From Streptomyces sp. NBC_01244 (GTDB lineage: Bacteria; Actinomycetota; Actinomycetes; Streptomycetales; Streptomycetaceae), in assembly GCF_035987325.1 (NCBI RefSeq), contig NZ_CP108488.1:1922001-1986000 (forward strand): a stretch of 64,000 nt of DNA, given 5' to 3'. The position numbers were made by a program, and so were the translations under genes. Below, piece after piece: positions 62,210-64,000 of the stretch (position 1 is its first letter; every line of letters starts with the position of its first letter). Below the pieces are notes generated by a model, which made no database searches, had not been told where the DNA came from, and saw nothing but the letters and a program-made list of their open reading frames with translations.

Positions 62210-63604
62210 ATGAGTGCGCAGACGACGGAAGACGCGGAACCGGGGGCCGAGGACGGCAGAGCCGGCGGCGCGGCAACGGCCGCGGCTACGGCAGCGCGCA
62301 AGCGCGAGCAGCGCGGGTGGTACTTCTACGACTTCGCGGTGTCGGTGTACTCGGCGAGCGTGCTCACCGTGTTCCTCGGGCCGTACCTCACGTCGATCGC
62401 CAAGGCCGCGGCGGACGCCGAGGGCTTCGTGCACCCGCTGGGCATCCCGGTGCGGGCCGGTTCCTTCTTCGCCTACACGGTGTCCGCCTCGGTGATCCTG
62501 GCCGTGCTGCTCATGCCGATGGCGGGGGCGGTCGCCGACCGGACCGGCCGCAAGAAGCCGCTGCTGGCCGTGGCCGCGTACACCGGGGCCGCGGCGACGG
62601 CCGGCATGTTCTTCCTGGCGGGCGAGCGCTACCTGCTGGGCGGACTGCTCCTGATCGTCGCGAACGCCTCCCTGTCGGTCTCGATGGTGCTCTACAACGC
62701 CTATCTGCCGCAGATCTCCACGCCGGACGAACGGGACACGGTCTCCTCGCGCGGCTGGGCCTTCGGATACACCTCGGGCTCGCTGATGCTCGTGATGAAC
62801 CTGGCGCTCTACATGGGCCACGACTCCTTCGGTCTCACCGAAGGCATGGCGATCCGCATCTGCCTGGCCTCCGCGGGCCTGTGGTGGGGTGCCTTCGCGC
62901 TGATCCCGCTGCGCAGGCTGCGGGACCGCGCCGTGGTCCGGGAGCCGGGCGCCGCCCCGGCCGTCAGCGGCTGGAAGCAGCTCATCGCCACCCTGAAGGA
63001 CATGCGGCGCTACCCGCTGACCCTGTCGTTCCTGCTGGCGTACCTGATCTACAACGACGGCGTGCAGACGGTGATCTCCCAGGCCTCGATCTACGGATCG
63101 GAGGAGCTGAAGCTGGAGCAGTCCACCCTCATCGGGGCGATCCTGCTCGTCCAGGTCCTCGCGGTGGCGGGTGCGCTGGGGATGGGCCGGCTGGCCCTCC
63201 GGTACGGCGCCAAGCGGACGATTCTCGGATCGCTGGCGGCCTGGGGCGTGACGCTGGCCGCCGGATACTTCCTGCCGGCCCGGACCCCGGTGTGGTTCTT
63301 CGCACTCGCCGCGATGATCGGGCTGGTGCTGGGAGGCAGCCAGGCGCTGTCCCGCTCGCTGTTCTCGCACCTGGTTCCGGCGGGCAAGGAGGCCGAGTAC
63401 TTCTCGGCGTACGAGATGAGCGACCGGGGGCTGAGCTGGGTGGGGCCGCTGGTTTTCGGGCTCACGTACCAGGTCACGGGCAGCTACCGGGACGCGATCA
63501 TCTCGTTGGTGGTCTTCTTCGCACTGGGTTTCGTGCTGCTCGCCCGAGTGCCGGTGCGGCGCGCGGTGGAGGCGGCGGGGAATCCTGTACCCGAGCGGAT
63601 CTGA
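62210..63604 (+). CDS. MFS transporter, Atg22/UMF1 type
   Basis: A 464-residue membrane protein with about 12 predicted membrane segments. The start GWYFYDFAVSVYSASVLTVFL and the segment LPQISTPDERDTVSSRGWAFGY are typical of the UMF1/Atg22-like branch of the major facilitator superfamily, which in yeast exports amino acids from the vacuole; the bacterial substrate is unknown. The N-terminal 35 residues are Ala/Arg-rich and cytoplasmic. The ATG at 62210 has GAGGGG about 7 bases upstream. Confidence 0.92.
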   Translation: MSAQTTEDAEPGAEDGRAGGAATAAATAARKREQRGWYFYDFAVSVYSASVLTVFLGPYLTSIAKAAADAEGFVHPLGIPVRAGSFFAYTVSASVILAVLLMPMAGAVADRTGRKKPLLAVAAYTGAAATAGMFFLAGERYLLGGLLLIVANASLSVSMVLYNAYLPQISTPDERDTVSSRGWAFGYTSGSLMLVMNLALYMGHDSFGLTEGMAIRICLASAGLWWGAFALIPLRRLRDRAVVREPGAAPAVSGWKQLIATLKDMRRYPLTLSFLLAYLIYNDGVQTVISQASIYGSEELKLEQSTLIGAILLVQVLAVAGALGMGRLALRYGAKRTILGSLAAWGVTLAAGYFLPARTPVWFFALAAMIGLVLGGSQALSRSLFSHLVPAGKEAEYFSAYEMSDRGLSWVGPLVFGLTYQVTGSYRDAIISLVVFFALGFVLLARVPVRRAVEAAGNPVPERI

Positions 63605-63828
63605 CCGGGGATCCGCCGCATCCGAGGGGTCACAGCCGCGCGAATTCGGAACGAATTTCGACGTTCAAGCTAAGGGCCGGTAGTGTACGCCTTTGGCCTG
63701 CCAGGCGGACCGTTACTGCGTGCTTATGAAGTGAAGACGTTGGGTGACATCTGCTGCCAGATGTGACAAAACGGGCACTGGTGGGTACAACAAGGGGCGG
63801 TACGACGGGCGACGCATGACCCGGAGCG

Positions 63829-63854
63829 GGAATCTATACCGCCGACCGGACGTT
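63829..63854 (+). promoter_or_regulatory. SigR-type promoter of rbpA
   Basis: GGAAT (63829-63833), 18 bp, then GTT (63852-63854) is a full match to the SigR promoter consensus GGAAT-N18-GTT of Streptomyces, 61 bp before the rbpA start. In S. coelicolor rbpA is induced by disulfide stress through SigR. Other promoters may lie in the 311-bp gap 63605-63915, which holds no gene. Confidence 0.8.
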
Positions 63855-63915
63855 GACCGGATGACGACGACAGCGACACCTGTCCTGTGGGCGACAAGCC
63901 CGGGAGGCACGATTC

Positions 63916-64000
63916 ATGAGTGAGCGAGCTCTCCGCGGTACGCGGCTCGTGGTTACCAGCTACGAGACGGACCGCGGCATCGATCTGGCCCCGCGCCAGG
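63916..64000 (+). CDS. rbpA: RNA polymerase-binding protein RbpA (5' end only)
   Basis: Only the first 28 residues are in the window (SERALRGTRLVVTSYETDRG...), which match the start of RbpA, the actinobacterial transcription activator that binds the principal sigma factor and RNA polymerase and stabilises the open complex. GGGAGG lies 7 bases before the ATG at 63916. The rest of the gene, about 100 codons, is outside the window. Confidence 0.9.
   Translation, partial: MSERALRGTRLVVTSYETDRGIDLAPRQ

Overview
The window reads as chromosomal DNA of a Streptomyces or close relative. Genes are very GC-rich with G/C at third codon positions, GTG and TTG starts and 4-bp stop/start overlaps are common, and the rRNA sequences are of actinobacterial type. 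Several actinobacterial hallmarks occur: a conservon, the GarA-FtsR-bifunctional nuclease-MerR-gcvP neighbourhood also known from mycobacteria, a DasR-type operator before crr-ptsI, and an SigR-type promoter before rbpA. From memory the gene order matches the core arm of S. coelicolor between gcvP and rbpA; this was not checked by alignment. No insertion sequence, prophage, CRISPR array, tRNA gene or biosynthetic cluster was seen.

Layout. 1-5 kb: PhzF-like isomerase, CPBP membrane protease, GCS2-type ligase and two small Streptomyces proteins. 5-8.3 kb: gcvP (minus) behind a glycine riboswitch. 8.3-11.4 kb: PRC-barrel protein, a block of 6- and 7-bp tandem repeats, and dinB with a long Gly-Gln linker. 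11.5-20.2 kb (all minus): MerR regulator, bifunctional nuclease, FtsR, GarA-like FHA protein, DUF881/Sbp/DUF881 cluster, nucleotidyltransferase with a degenerate phosphomannomutase domain, CDP-alcohol phosphatidyltransferase. 20.3-26 kb: a complete rRNA operon (16S-23S-5S, minus). 26-28.4 kb: crr and ptsI, the general PTS components, behind two DasR-like sites. 28.5-37.8 kb: mixed metabolism (acetoacetyl-CoA synthetase, GH31 glycosidase, Nudix, D-Ala-D-Ala dipeptidase, DUF35 plus thiolase-like pair). 37.9-42.5 kb: conservon CvnA-B-C-D. 43.4-51.1 kb: a three-gene SMC-like module in the order expected for MksF-MksE-MksB, with an extra small reading frame coupled between the first two. 51.3-53.6 kb: 5-oxoprolinase pxpABC. 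53.6-55 kb: ECF-type sigma factor and membrane partner. 55-57.4 kb: 43-bp repeats, HEAT-repeat and ankyrin-repeat proteins and a candidate 20-residue peptide. 57.6-64 kb: small membrane protein, FtsK/TraB-like ATPase with an altered P-loop, MocR regulator, glycerophosphodiesterase, MFS transporter, and the 5' end of rbpA.

The parts most worth follow-up are the SMC-like module (its large ATPase has Asn where the catalytic Walker B Glu is expected, and no nuclease subunit is adjacent), the repeat-expanded dinB and its repeat-filled flank, the P-loop ATPase lacking the Walker A lysine, and a long inverted repeat that probably serves as the operator of the DUF35/thiolase operon.
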